Shown in pieces: positions 55,005 through 64,000 of a DNA stretch of 64,000 nucleotides. This stretch comes from Cepaea nemoralis (taxonomy: Eukaryota > Mollusca > Gastropoda > Stylommatophora > Helicidae), in contig JACEFZ010001337.1 in assembly GCA_014155875.1 (NCBI GenBank), positions 56,001 to 120,000 on the forward strand. Direction: 5' to 3'. The stretch's first letter is position 1, and each line of letters starts with the position of its first letter. The position numbers were made by a program, and so were the translations under genes. The notes beneath the pieces were generated by a model, which was not told the origin of the DNA, ran no database searches, and worked only from the letters and a program-made list of their open reading frames with translations.

Positions 55005-56128
55005 AACAAAAAATATCATTTATCATATACTCATATATCAGTTATCGTATACTCATATATCATTTATCATATACTCATATATCACTTATCTCATCTCATC
55101 TCATCATGTTCCTCTTGTACCTTGCGGTGTCGAGGTTATCGTCTACTCATATATCACTTATCATATACTCATATATCACTTATCATATACTCATATATCA
55201 GCTATCATATACTCATATATCAGCTATCATATACTCATATATCACTTATCATATACTCATATATCATTTATCATATACTCATATATCATTTATCACATAC
55301 TCATATATCAGCTATCATATACTCATATATCACTTATCATATACTCATGTATCATTTATCATATACTCATATATCAGCTATCATATACTCATATATCACT
55401 TATCATATACTCATATATCATTTATCATATACTCATATATCATTTATCATATACTCATATATCAGCTATCATATACTCATATATCACTTATCATATACTC
55501 ATATATCATTTATCATATACTCATATATCAGCTATCATATACTCATATATCAGTTATCGTATACTCATATATCATTTATCATATACTCATATATCACTTA
55601 TCTCATCTCATCTCATCATGTTCCTCTTGTACCTTGCGGTGTCGAGGTTATCGTATACTCATATATCACTTATCATATACTCATATATCACTTATCATAT
55701 ACTCATATATCAGCTATCATATACTCATATATCAGCTATCATATACTCATATATCACTTATCATATACTCATATATCATTTATCATATACTCATATATCA
55801 TTTATCATATACTCATATATCAGCTATCATATACTCATATATCACTTATCATATACTCATATATCATTTATCATATACTCATATATCAGCTATCATATAC
55901 TCATATATCACTTATCATATACTCATATATCATTTATCATATACTCATATATCATTTATCATATACTCATATATCATTTATCATATACTCATATATCATT
56001 TATCATATACTCATATATCATTTATCATATACTCATATATCATGTATCATATACCCATCATTTATCATATACTCATATATCATTTATCATATACTCGTAT
56101 ATCATTTATCATATACTCATATATCACA
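55005..56128. repeat. 22-bp tandem repeat, about 45 copies, with 512-bp internal duplication
   Basis: Unit ATATACTCATATATCACTTA TC, with TTTATC, GCTATC and CTTATC variants. A unique 60-bp insert (CATGTTCCTCTTGTACCTTG, then CGGTGTCGAGG) occurs twice, at 55106 and 55618, 512 bp apart, with matching variant order around both. The three overlapping frames of about 400 codons are by-products. Confidence 0.96.
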
Positions 56129-56284
56129 AAAATCGTTCCGAAGCAGTCTTCCGCCAAGGGTTGTCACATGTGGCATGCATGACCTGACCTCACTTTCGCA
56201 GGCGACATGTCGAGGTGTCTAACCCGCGCTCGACCTTACTCATAGCATTATCAGCATGGTTCGCTATCAAATGCGCTAAAGCGT
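56129..56284. other. Unique spacer
   Basis: No feature recognised. Confidence 0.4.
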
Positions 56285-56422
56285 GAGCGCGTGTGTATAA
56301 CATACAGAGATACAAACACATTGTATAACATACACACAGAGATACATACACATTGTATAACATACACACAGAGATACATACACATTGTATAACAAGCACA
56401 CAGAGATACATACACATTGCTC
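56285..56422. repeat. 32-bp tandem repeat, 4 copies
   Basis: Units ACATACACACAGAGATACAT ACACATTGTATA. Confidence 0.92.
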
Positions 56423-56439
56423 TTGTGGTTCGTCAAAGA

Positions 56440-56505
56440 TGTATACACGCAGGGATAGAAACCAGGCGTAGAGAGACACAAACCTGCCGCCTTTAAGGGT
56501 AGTCT
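56440..56505 (+). mobile_element. Small fragment related to the GAA-tailed retroposon
   Basis: GGATAGAAACCAGGCGTAGA and GAGACACAAACCTGCCGCC parallel GGATGGGAACCAGACGAAGA and GAGACACAACCCTGCTGCC at 31739-31780. Confidence 0.55.
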
Positions 56506-56599
56506 TGAGACATTCAAAGCCTTACAGAAAATCTTCCATGTCCTTTGTGGTCAGCCTCGGGTTGACTTTATGGGCAATGTTTACCACCTCTCACAGTAC

Positions 56600-56850
56600 A
56601 GTAGTTTACAATTGCCGGTCTCCCAGGCGAAGGTGTTTACGACGCTGTTCGTAATCCGGTATACTCTCCAGGGCAACACAGCTGCGCGAGATTCGGCAGC
56701 GGATCGCGTCGGGTTGGTTACTTACGGGAGTATGTGTGCCGGTCGTTCAGAAAGCAATGGCAAACTACTGAACGTAAAACTTGCCAAGCCATCAACAGCA
56801 GCTGAAAAATGCAGGTGTTGACTGCAATGCCCTGTAAAGGATATGCGGAA
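56600..56850 (+). mobile_element. SINE-X, best-preserved copy
   Basis: Contains GTAATCCGGTATACTC, GTCGTTCAGAAAGCAATGGC, AAACTACTGAACGTAAAACT, TGCCAAGCCATCAACAGCAG, GACTGCAATGCCCTGTAAAG, then a GATATGCGG and A tail. An inverted 5' scrap of the same family follows at about 56865-56900 (GCAATTGCTTTCTGAACGAG). Confidence 0.85.
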
Positions 56851-56925
56851 AAAAAAAGAAGTTTGCAATTGCTTTCTGAACGAGCAGGTTAACCTTTAAG
56901 TGCAACTGAAAGTCTGCGTCAGGGA

Positions 56926-57000
56926 CAGTCAATCCGACAACAGTTCTGTACTGTACGTCAGGGACAGTCAATCCGACAACAGTTCTGTACTGAACGACAG
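56926..57000. repeat. 37-bp direct duplication
   Basis: CGTCAGGGACAGTCAATCCG with ACAACAGTTCTGTACTG occurs twice in a row. Confidence 0.9.
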
Positions 57001-57179
57001 ACTTGGCGGTAACAGTGCAATGCACTTCACCAACACCATGTACACACATACATACATATAAATAGACACGCTTAATGGCTACATACTGCATTCTAATTTC
57101 GCCCGTCTGGTGGCACGACCTTGAACCTGGCACTGAATGTCTGCTAGAGAAGATTGTCAAGCATACCTGAACAGGACAC

Positions 57180-57353
57180 AAACGTGCGCCAGGTGAGACA
57201 CACACATACACACACATACGCACACACACATGCCTACAGCTTGTGCTTACCTGTTGGAGCGGGCCTCGACACACATACACATACATACACACACATATTA
57301 TACACAATGTATGGCGATGCAGCGTTACTGTAGTCGTCTAACTTAACTGGTCC

Positions 57354-57422
<69 letters not shown>

Positions 57423-57532
57423 CGATACACACACCACAGTGATACACACTCAGCGATACGCAGGCACACACACACGCATACAGAAACACACACACCGATA
57501 CACAGAGATACAGCGATACACAGAGACAAGGA

Positions 57533-57607
<75 letters not shown>

Positions 57608-57641
57608 TGGCATACATACACGTACAAATACAAACATACAT

Positions 57642-57689
<48 letters not shown>

Positions 57690-57700
57690 CACATAAACGC
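57180..57700. repeat. CA- and TA-rich microsatellite cluster
   Basis: (CA)n at about 57355-57420, CA/GATA mixture to 57535, (TA)n at 57537-57606, then (CA)n at about 57641-57688. Confidence 0.95.
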
Positions 57701-57767
57701 ATTCATAAGTAGAACAAGGTTATCACATTCTTTCTTACAATTGACAAACATTACCAAATGTTTGCCT

Positions 57768-58172
57768 TCATACACAATCATTGTCCCCCTCCCCCTCCTT
57801 ACAACGATACACAATCATTGTCCCTTTCTTACAAGGGTAAACAGTTATTGTTCCCCCTCCCTTTTAAAAGCGTAAACAATCATTGAACCCCCCCCCCCCC
57901 CTTTCCTCTTACAAGGATAAACAATCACTTCCCCCCTCTTACAAGGAAAAACAATCATTGTCCCCCTCTTACAAGGATACACAATCATTGTCCACCTCTT
58001 ACAAGGATACACAATCATTGTCCACCTCTTACAAGGATACACAATCATTGTCCACCTCTTACAAGGATACACAATCATTGTTTTCCCCCCTCTTACAAGG
58101 ATACACAATCATTGTCTCTCCCCCCTCTTACAAGGATACACAATCATTGTCCCTCCTATAAGGATACACAGG
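57768..58172. repeat. 30-bp tandem repeat, about 12 copies
   Basis: Unit TCTTACAAGGATACACAATC ATTGTCCACC, with poly-C expansions (57889-57901). Confidence 0.93.
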
Positions 58173-58290
58173 AAATCAGCATCGCCGAATGGATAAGAGT
58201 GCGCGTTCTTAAACATCCGGCGTGTTCATGCTGAGGCAAGGGGTTCAAGCCTGTCCCCAGCCAGCGGGACTAAAATGTTGACTTCTCTTC
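58173..58290 (+). mobile_element. tRNA-derived SINE-like element
   Basis: ATCGCCGAATGGATAAGAGT gives an A-box-like segment and GGGGTTCAAGCCTGTCCCC a B box, about 60 bp apart. Acceptor-stem pairing is not evident, so a SINE head is preferred to a tRNA gene. It starts right at the end of the 30-bp array. Confidence 0.55.
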
Positions 58291-58704
58291 CTTGACTTTG
58301 GGGACGTAAATTACAAGTACCTCAGAAGTCGGAGTGGGTTTGCCTGATGGCGAGGGACAGTGGTAATAGGGAAAGTTAATCGACGCGCAAAGATAAGTCC
58401 AATGTGCTAGAAGTAATATCACGTGTATGGACTACGCTTGAGTTCAAAGCGAGTAAACAAAGAAAACATCAGCCCTATCCATCATGTATAACTAATCTAT
58501 GATGAGTGGTCAGCACAACCGATAGGTTTAACGAGGTCGCGCTTAAACTTCTTGTGCGCTGACGGTGTGGTAGCGGGTCCGGTCCACACGCCAGTCAGTT
58601 GAGCTTACATTCAAGCTGAGTGCACGGAGGAATATATGACCAGTCCCTCCCTCCTATAGCGAATGACGAGGCCACTTATCGAACATCTGTCCCATTGCGC
58701 ATAT
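58291..58704. other. Unique sequence, possibly SINE body
   Basis: No gene recognised. GTGCACGGAGGA occurs at 58621 and, inverted in order of neighbours, at 58970. Confidence 0.4.
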
Positions 58705-58895
58705 GCCATTGCCAACGCTACTTCCCAACCGTTACACCAACGATACTTCCTAACCGTTACACCAACGATACTTCCTAACTGTTACACCATCTATACTTCC
58801 TAACCGTTACACCAACGCTACTTCCAAACCGTTACGCCAACGCTACTTCCAAACCGTTACGCCAACGGTACATCATAATCGTTATGCTAATTGTA
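58705..58895. repeat. 25-bp tandem repeat, about 7 copies
   Basis: Unit ACCAACGATACTTCCTAACC GTTAC with GCTACTTCCAAACC variants. Confidence 0.92.
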
Positions 58896-59039
58896 ACACA
58901 AGTCCCGCAGCACGAAGCTGCCACGTGTCCGTGAAGTTTTGGGCCCATCACGTGTTCTAGGCCAGAGTGCACGGAGGACAAGTGGTCAGTCTCTGCATCA
59001 CTTAGAGGACGACGGAGCGCAGTTGGGAGATATGCTTGG

Positions 59040-59165
59040 TTCACGTTGACAACAAAAGGCCTACTATTTTACAACGAATAATACCAAGATTGTGGAAGTC
59101 AACAGACATTAAACTTAGCACCAAAATTAGCATAGTCAACTCGAACATTAAATCAGAACTGCTGT
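59040..59165 (+). mobile_element. LINE-F, left flank of the 43-bp array
   Basis: The plus strand reads RLWKSTDIKLSTKISIVNSN and IKSELL, equivalent to LWESEGINLSTKLTICNSG and IKSVLL of the 27.8-kb copy. It breaks off at an ATTC microsatellite. Confidence 0.82.
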
Positions 59166-59227
59166 CATTCATTCATTCATTCGTTCATTCATTCATTCAT
59201 TCATTCATTCATTCATTCATTCATTCA
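59166..59227. repeat. (ATTC)n microsatellite
   Basis: About 15 copies with one GTTC variant. Confidence 0.97.
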
Positions 59228-59295
59228 GTAGCATGTCATTTGCAGAACCTTGCTTCCATAACAACCTTCCGGAAAACTTCTCGATCATAGACAAA

Positions 59296-62235
59296 TCCCA
59301 GTGAACCAATGGGAGCTCATGAGGAGAACTAGGAAAATACCAGTGAATCAATGTGGAGCTCACGAAGAGACCTAGGAAAATACCAGTGAATCAATGTGGA
59401 GTTCATGAAAAGAACTAGACAAATACCAGTGAATCAATGTGGAGTTCATGAAGAGAACTAGACAAATACCAGTGAACCAATGTGGAGTTCATGGAGAGAA
59501 CTAGACAATTACTAGTGAACCAATGTGGAGTTCATGAAGAGAACTAGACAATTACCAGTGAATCAATGTGGAGTTCATGAAAAGAACTAGACAAATACCA
59601 GCGAATCAATGTGGAGTTCATGAAGAGAACTAGACAAATACCAGTGAATCAATGTGGAGTTCATGAAGAGAACTAGACAATTACCAGTGAACCAATGTGG
59701 AGTTCATGGAGAGAACTAGACAAATACCAGTGAACCAATGTGGAGCTCATGGAGAGAACTAGACAAATACCAGTGAACCAATGTGGAGCTCATGGAGAGA
59801 ACTAGACAAATACCAGTGAACCAATGTGGAGCTCATGGAGAGAACTAGACAAATACCAGTGAACCAATGTGGAGCTCATGGAGAGAACTAGACAAATACC
59901 AGTGAACCAATGTGGAGCTCATGGAGAGAACTAGACAAATACCAGTGAACCAATGTGGAGCTCATGGAGAGAACTAGACAAATACCAGTGAACCAATGTG
60001 GAGCTCATGGAGAGAACTAGACAAATACCAGTGAACCAATGTGGAGCTCATGGAGAGAACTAGACAAATACCAGTGAACCAATGTGGAGCTCATGGAGAG
60101 AACTAGACAAATACCAGTGAACCAATGTGGAGCTCATGGAGAGAACTAGACAAATACCAGTGAACCAATGTGGAGCTCATGGAGAGAACTAGACAAATAC
60201 CAGTGAACCAATGTGGAGCTCATGGAGAGAACTAGACAAATACCAGTGAACCAATGTGGAGCTCATGGAGAGAACTAGACAAATACCAGTGAACCAATGT
60301 GGAGCTCATGGAGAGAACTAGACAAATACCAGTGAACCAATGTGGAGCTCATGGAGAGAACTAGACAAATACCAGTGAACCAATGTGGAGCTCATGGAGA
60401 GAACTAGACAAATACCAGTGAACCAATGTGGAGCTCATGGAGAGAACTAGACAAATACCAGTGAACCAATGTGGAGCTCATGGAGAGAACTAGACAAATA
60501 CCAGTGAACCAATGTGGAGCTCATGGAGAGAACTAGACAAATACCAGTGAACCAATGTGGAGCTCATGGAGAGAACTAGACAAATACCAGTGAACCAATG
60601 TGGAGCTCATGGAGAGAACTAGACAAATACCAGTGAACCAATGTGGAGCTCATGGAGAGAACTAGACAAATACCAGTGAACCAATGTGGAGCTCATGGAG
60701 AGAACTAGACAAATACCAGTGAACCAATGTGGAGCTCATGGAGAGAACTAGACAAATACCAGTGAACCAATGTGGAGCTCATGGAGAGAACTAGACAAAT
60801 ACCAGTGAACCAATGTGGAGCTCATGGAGAGAACTAGACAAATACCAGTGAACCAATGTGGAGCTCATGGAGAGAACTAGACAAATACCAGTGAACCAAT
60901 GTGGAGCTCATGGAGAGAACTAGACAAATACCAGTGAACCAATGTGGAGCTCATGGAGAGAACTAGACAAATACCAGTGAACCAATGTGGAGCTCATGGA
61001 GAGAACTAGACAAATACCAGTGAACCAATGTGGAGCTCATGGAGAGAACTAGACAAATACCAGTGAACCAATGTGGAGCTCATGGAGAGAACTAGACAAA
61101 TACCAGTGAACCAATGTGGAGCTCATGGAGAGAACTAGACAAATACCAGTGAACCAATGTGGAGCTCATGGAGAGAACTAGACAAATACCAGTGAACCAA
61201 TGTGGAGCTCATGGAGAGAACTAGACAAATACCAGTGAACCAATGTGGAGCTCATGGAGAGAACTAGACAAATACCAGTGAACCAATGTGGAGCTCATGG
61301 AGAGAACTAGACAAATACCAGTGAACCAATGTGGAGCTCATGGAGAGAACTAGACAAATACCAGTGAACCAATGTGGAGCTCATGGAGAGAACTAGACAA
61401 ATACCAGTGAACCAATGTGGAGCTCATGGAGAGAACTAGACAAATACCAGTGAACCAATGTGGAGCTCATGGAGAGAACTAGACAAATACCAGTGAACCA
61501 ATGTGGAGCTCATGGAGAGAACTAGACAAATACCAGTGAACCAATGTGGAGCTCATGGAGAGAACTAGACAAATACCAGTGAACCAATGTGGAGCTCATG
61601 GAGAGAACTAGACAAATACCAGTGAACCAATGTGGAGCTCATGGAGAGAACTAGACAAATACCAGTGAACCAATGTGGAGCTCATGGAGAGAACTAGACA
61701 AATACCAGTGAACCAATGTGGAGCTCATGGAGAGAACTAGACAAATACCAGTGAACCAATGTGGAGCTCATGGAGAGAACTAGACAAATACCAGTGAACC
61801 AATGTGGAGCTCATGGAGAGAACTAGACAAATACCAGTGAACCAATGTGGAGCTCATGGAGAGAACTAGACAAATACCAGTGAACCAATGTGGAGCTCAT
61901 GGAGAGAACTAGACAAATACCAGTGAACCAATGTGGAGCTCATGGAGAGAACTAGACAAATACCAGTGAACCAATGTGGAGCTCATGGAGAGAACTAGAC
62001 AAATACCAGTGAACCAATGTGGAGCTCATGGAGAGAACTAGACAAATACCAGTGAACCAGTGTGGAGCTCATGGAGAGAACTAGACAAATACCAGTGAAC
62101 CAGTGTGGAGCTCATGAAGAGAACTAGACAAATACCAGTGAACCATTGTGGAGCTCATGAAGAGAACTAGACAAATACCAGTGAACCAATGTTGAGCTCA
62201 TGGAGAGAACTAGACAAATACCGGTGAATCAAGAG
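59296..62235. repeat. 43-bp tandem repeat inside LINE-F, about 68 copies
   Basis: Unit CCAATGTGGAGCTCATGGAG AGAACTAGACAAATACCAGT GAA. From about 59745 to 62035 the copies are nearly identical, while 59296-59700 and 62035-62235 carry more changes (GTTCATGAAG, CAATTACC, CAGTGTGG). In the LINE frame one unit reads TNVELMERTRQIPVN, the codons found singly in the 27.6-kb copy. Confidence 0.98.
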
Positions 62236-62480
62236 GTGAAGACAAGACGTCGGCGCTGGGTAGCATAAACATTGAGAAAACCTGAGAATAGTGTAACTAG
62301 AAAGGCTTTTGACTGGAACTCACAAGGGAAACGAAATAAAGGAGTACCCAAACACACACGGGGAAGGGAAGTCGAGACGGAAATGAATAATATGTGCAGG
62401 TCATGCAGGGGAGGGGGTCGAAACCTGGTCTGCTGGGAGATCAGGACGTCATCAGCACAACCTGCTAAGGATTCCGCTGT
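62228..62480 (+). mobile_element. LINE-F C-terminus, right flank of the 43-bp array
   Basis: The plus strand reads PVNQEVKTRRRRWVA, a stop, then TLRKPENSVTRKAFDWNSQG and KRNKGVPKHTRGREVETEM. It continues the LINE across the array and keeps the LRKP...WN.QG block in single copy. One stop (CATA in place of the GHT codons) breaks the frame. Confidence 0.88.
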
Positions 62481-62704
62481 GTGCACGGACAATGTTGCAC
62501 AACCTCTGCAGGACTTTGCGAGCGAAGTTGATATTGAAGGCAGTGTTACGTTCCGTAGTTTGCCACTGCATTCTGAGCGAGAAGTCAACGTTTAAGTTCA
62601 ACTGACCGGTGAAGGGAACCAAACCACTACCCTGTCGTCAACGCACTGGAAGTTTAAGCGTAAGTGCATTACAACCCGCGGCCACGCTGACTGCTTTCAT
62701 GTAA
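62481..62704. other. Unique sequence with SINE-X scrap
   Basis: GTAGTTTGCCACTGCATTC and TGAGCGAGAAGTCAACG at 62555-62590 resemble the minus strand of SINE-X. Nothing else is recognised. Confidence 0.45.
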
Positions 62705-63230
62705 TTAATAACCTTTATTTCCCAGTTCCTTCGTTCAGCTCTCATATAATCCCTTTGTGTTTCAATTGAATACCTCTATATCTCCTTAAATTACCTCCAT
62801 ACAGTATCCATTGAGTACCTATATATCTCCTTACATTACCCACATACAGTATCCGTTTAGTACCTCTATATCTCCTTAAATTACCCCCATACAGTAACCA
62901 TTTAGTACCTCTATATTTCCACGAATTACCCACACACAGTATCCATTTAGTACTTCTATATTTCCTTAATTACCCCCGTACAGTATCAATTTACTACCTC
63001 TATATTTCCTCGAATTACCGCCATACAGTAACCATTTAGTACCTTTATATTTCCTCATATTACCCCCATACAGTATCCATTAATACCTCTATATTTCCTC
63101 GAATTACCCCTATACTGTATCCATTTAGTACTTCTACATCTCCTTAAATTACCCCCGTTCAGCTCACATTTCGTCTCTCTGTATCTCCTTAAATTACCCC
63201 CTTTCAGTTGCTATTTAGTACTTCTGTTTG
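62705..63230. repeat. 45-bp tandem repeat, about 11 copies
   Basis: Unit TACCTCTATATTTCCTTAAA TTACCCCCATACAGTATCCA TTTAG, with CACAT and CGAAT variants. Confidence 0.92.
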
Positions 63231-63750
63231 TTCTTAATTCCCTCCTTAATTCTTCTCTGTTTTCCCGTAATTTGCCGCCTGATGTCTTTCTTCCCTCTGG
63301 CCGACTTTCTTGTCCTCTAATAGTTCATCTGCTGATTCTTGCTGGCCTTCCACCCTTCATCGCCGCCTCTCTTCCTCCCTTCATCGCCTCCTCCCATTTG
63401 TTCTTGCATCCGTCAGTTGCGAGACAAGACAATAAAGTATGCCGTCATGCATGAGTGAACTTACGTCAGAAAGCACGCGCTGGCCCAGTGCCGTGCCGTG
63501 CGCGCGCAGATTGCATTGCCTTGCCTTGGGATGGAGGTCGGCGCGGCCGTAACGTTTAACATCGTTAAACTTTTACTTCTAACGGGCAGCGCATTAGGTT
63601 CGCTGAAAACGCCGGTCAGTGTCACTAAAACATCTGTACGTGAAGTGATCAATATCACACAGTTCGATTTTACTTCCCAGAACGTCTCATGGCATCCATT
63701 GCAAGGTCATTCAACTTGGGGACCCAGATAATTAAAAACATCTCCAACAG
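63231..63750. other. Unique sequence, no gene identified
   Basis: Includes a GC-rich segment at 63480-63550. A 77-codon plus frame (63498-63731) has no recognised domain. Confidence 0.4.
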
Positions 63751-63754
63751 GCAA

Positions 63755-64000
63755 CATGATGCGATAAATGTGGTGTGTTAGCTTGTGTAAAATGAGGTGT
63801 TTTATCTTGTGTAAAATGTGGTGTTTTATCGTTTGTAAAATGTGGTGGTTTATCCTGTGTAAAATGTGGTGTATTGTGTATAATGTGTGCTTTCTTCTTG
63901 TGTAAAATATGGTGTTTTATCCTGTGTAACATCTGGTGTATTGTGCAAAATACGGTGCTTTATCTTGTGTAAAATATGGTGTTTTATCCTATGTAAAATG
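63755..64000. repeat. 24-bp tandem repeat, about 10 copies, cut by window end
   Basis: Unit TGGTGTTTTATCTTGTGTAA AATG with TCCTGTG variants and a few short units. Confidence 0.92.

Noticed and set aside
63498..63731. 77-codon frame with a hydrophobic segment
   Set aside because: It could be read as a signal peptide, but there is no homology I recognise and its length is within chance expectation.

Overview
The window looks like a gene-poor, repeat-dominated stretch of an invertebrate animal genome. I found no host protein-coding gene, tRNA gene, rRNA gene or prokaryotic feature that I can support. Nearly everything is either tandem repeat (about 40 arrays, unit sizes 2 to 73 bp) or dead retrotransposon sequence. 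The LINE families resemble those I know from mollusc genomes, so a mollusc, perhaps a gastropod, is my best guess; this is inference from family resemblance, not proof.

Layout: 0-11.3 kb is almost continuous satellite (68, 21, 24, 73, 22, 37, 12 and 31 bp units) with LINE 3' ends between arrays. 11.3-16.6 kb holds an RNase H LINE tail, a CR1-like C-terminus, LINE-A and SINE fragments. 16.6-25.4 kb is an 'atagcaagaact' satellite domain with a long minus-strand LINE-A (endonuclease, reverse transcriptase, C-terminus) and a plus-strand LINE-D broken by nested retroposons, one with a clear 11-bp target-site duplication. 25.6-31.8 kb holds LINE-J, LINE-F, LINE-A and LINE-E fragments, three of them carrying internal tandem arrays. 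31.9-40.6 kb is satellites, microsatellites and another array-riddled LINE-F. 40.7-43.5 kb is a minus-strand LINE-J. 43.5-47.8 kb is a run of related satellites. 47.8-50.8 kb is the only sizeable low-repeat interval. 50.9-58.2 kb is satellites with LINE-A and LINE-D copies and a deleted mariner transposon. 59.0-62.5 kb is a LINE-F copy carrying a 2.9-kb 43-bp array, followed by 45- and 24-bp arrays.

Labels used: LINE-A (APE endonuclease plus RT, C-terminus with WTDRKTNE and SWHG motifs), LINE-B (C-terminus with GMRVHEAV), LINE-D (C-terminal zinc finger), LINE-E (GRPRRKW C-terminus), LINE-F (IGHTLRKP C-terminus), LINE-J (endonuclease, RT and RNase H), LINE-R (RNase H plus WECPECC tail), LINE-K (CR1-like LWNNLP C-terminus), SINE-X (dispersed short element containing GGCAAACTACTGAACGTAAA).

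Main observation: many tandem arrays are not independent satellites but local expansions of short pieces of LINE coding sequence, because unexpanded LINE sequence continues on both sides. The clearest cases are 6.0-9.7 kb, 15.4-15.6 kb, 26.8-27.6 kb, 29.4-30.1 kb, 31.3-31.5 kb, 38.2-39.5 kb and 59.3-62.2 kb. Three LINE-F copies expanded different parts of the same stretch of C-terminal codons, and each keeps unexpanded what another expanded. This suggests recurrent, local birth of minisatellites from dying LINEs.
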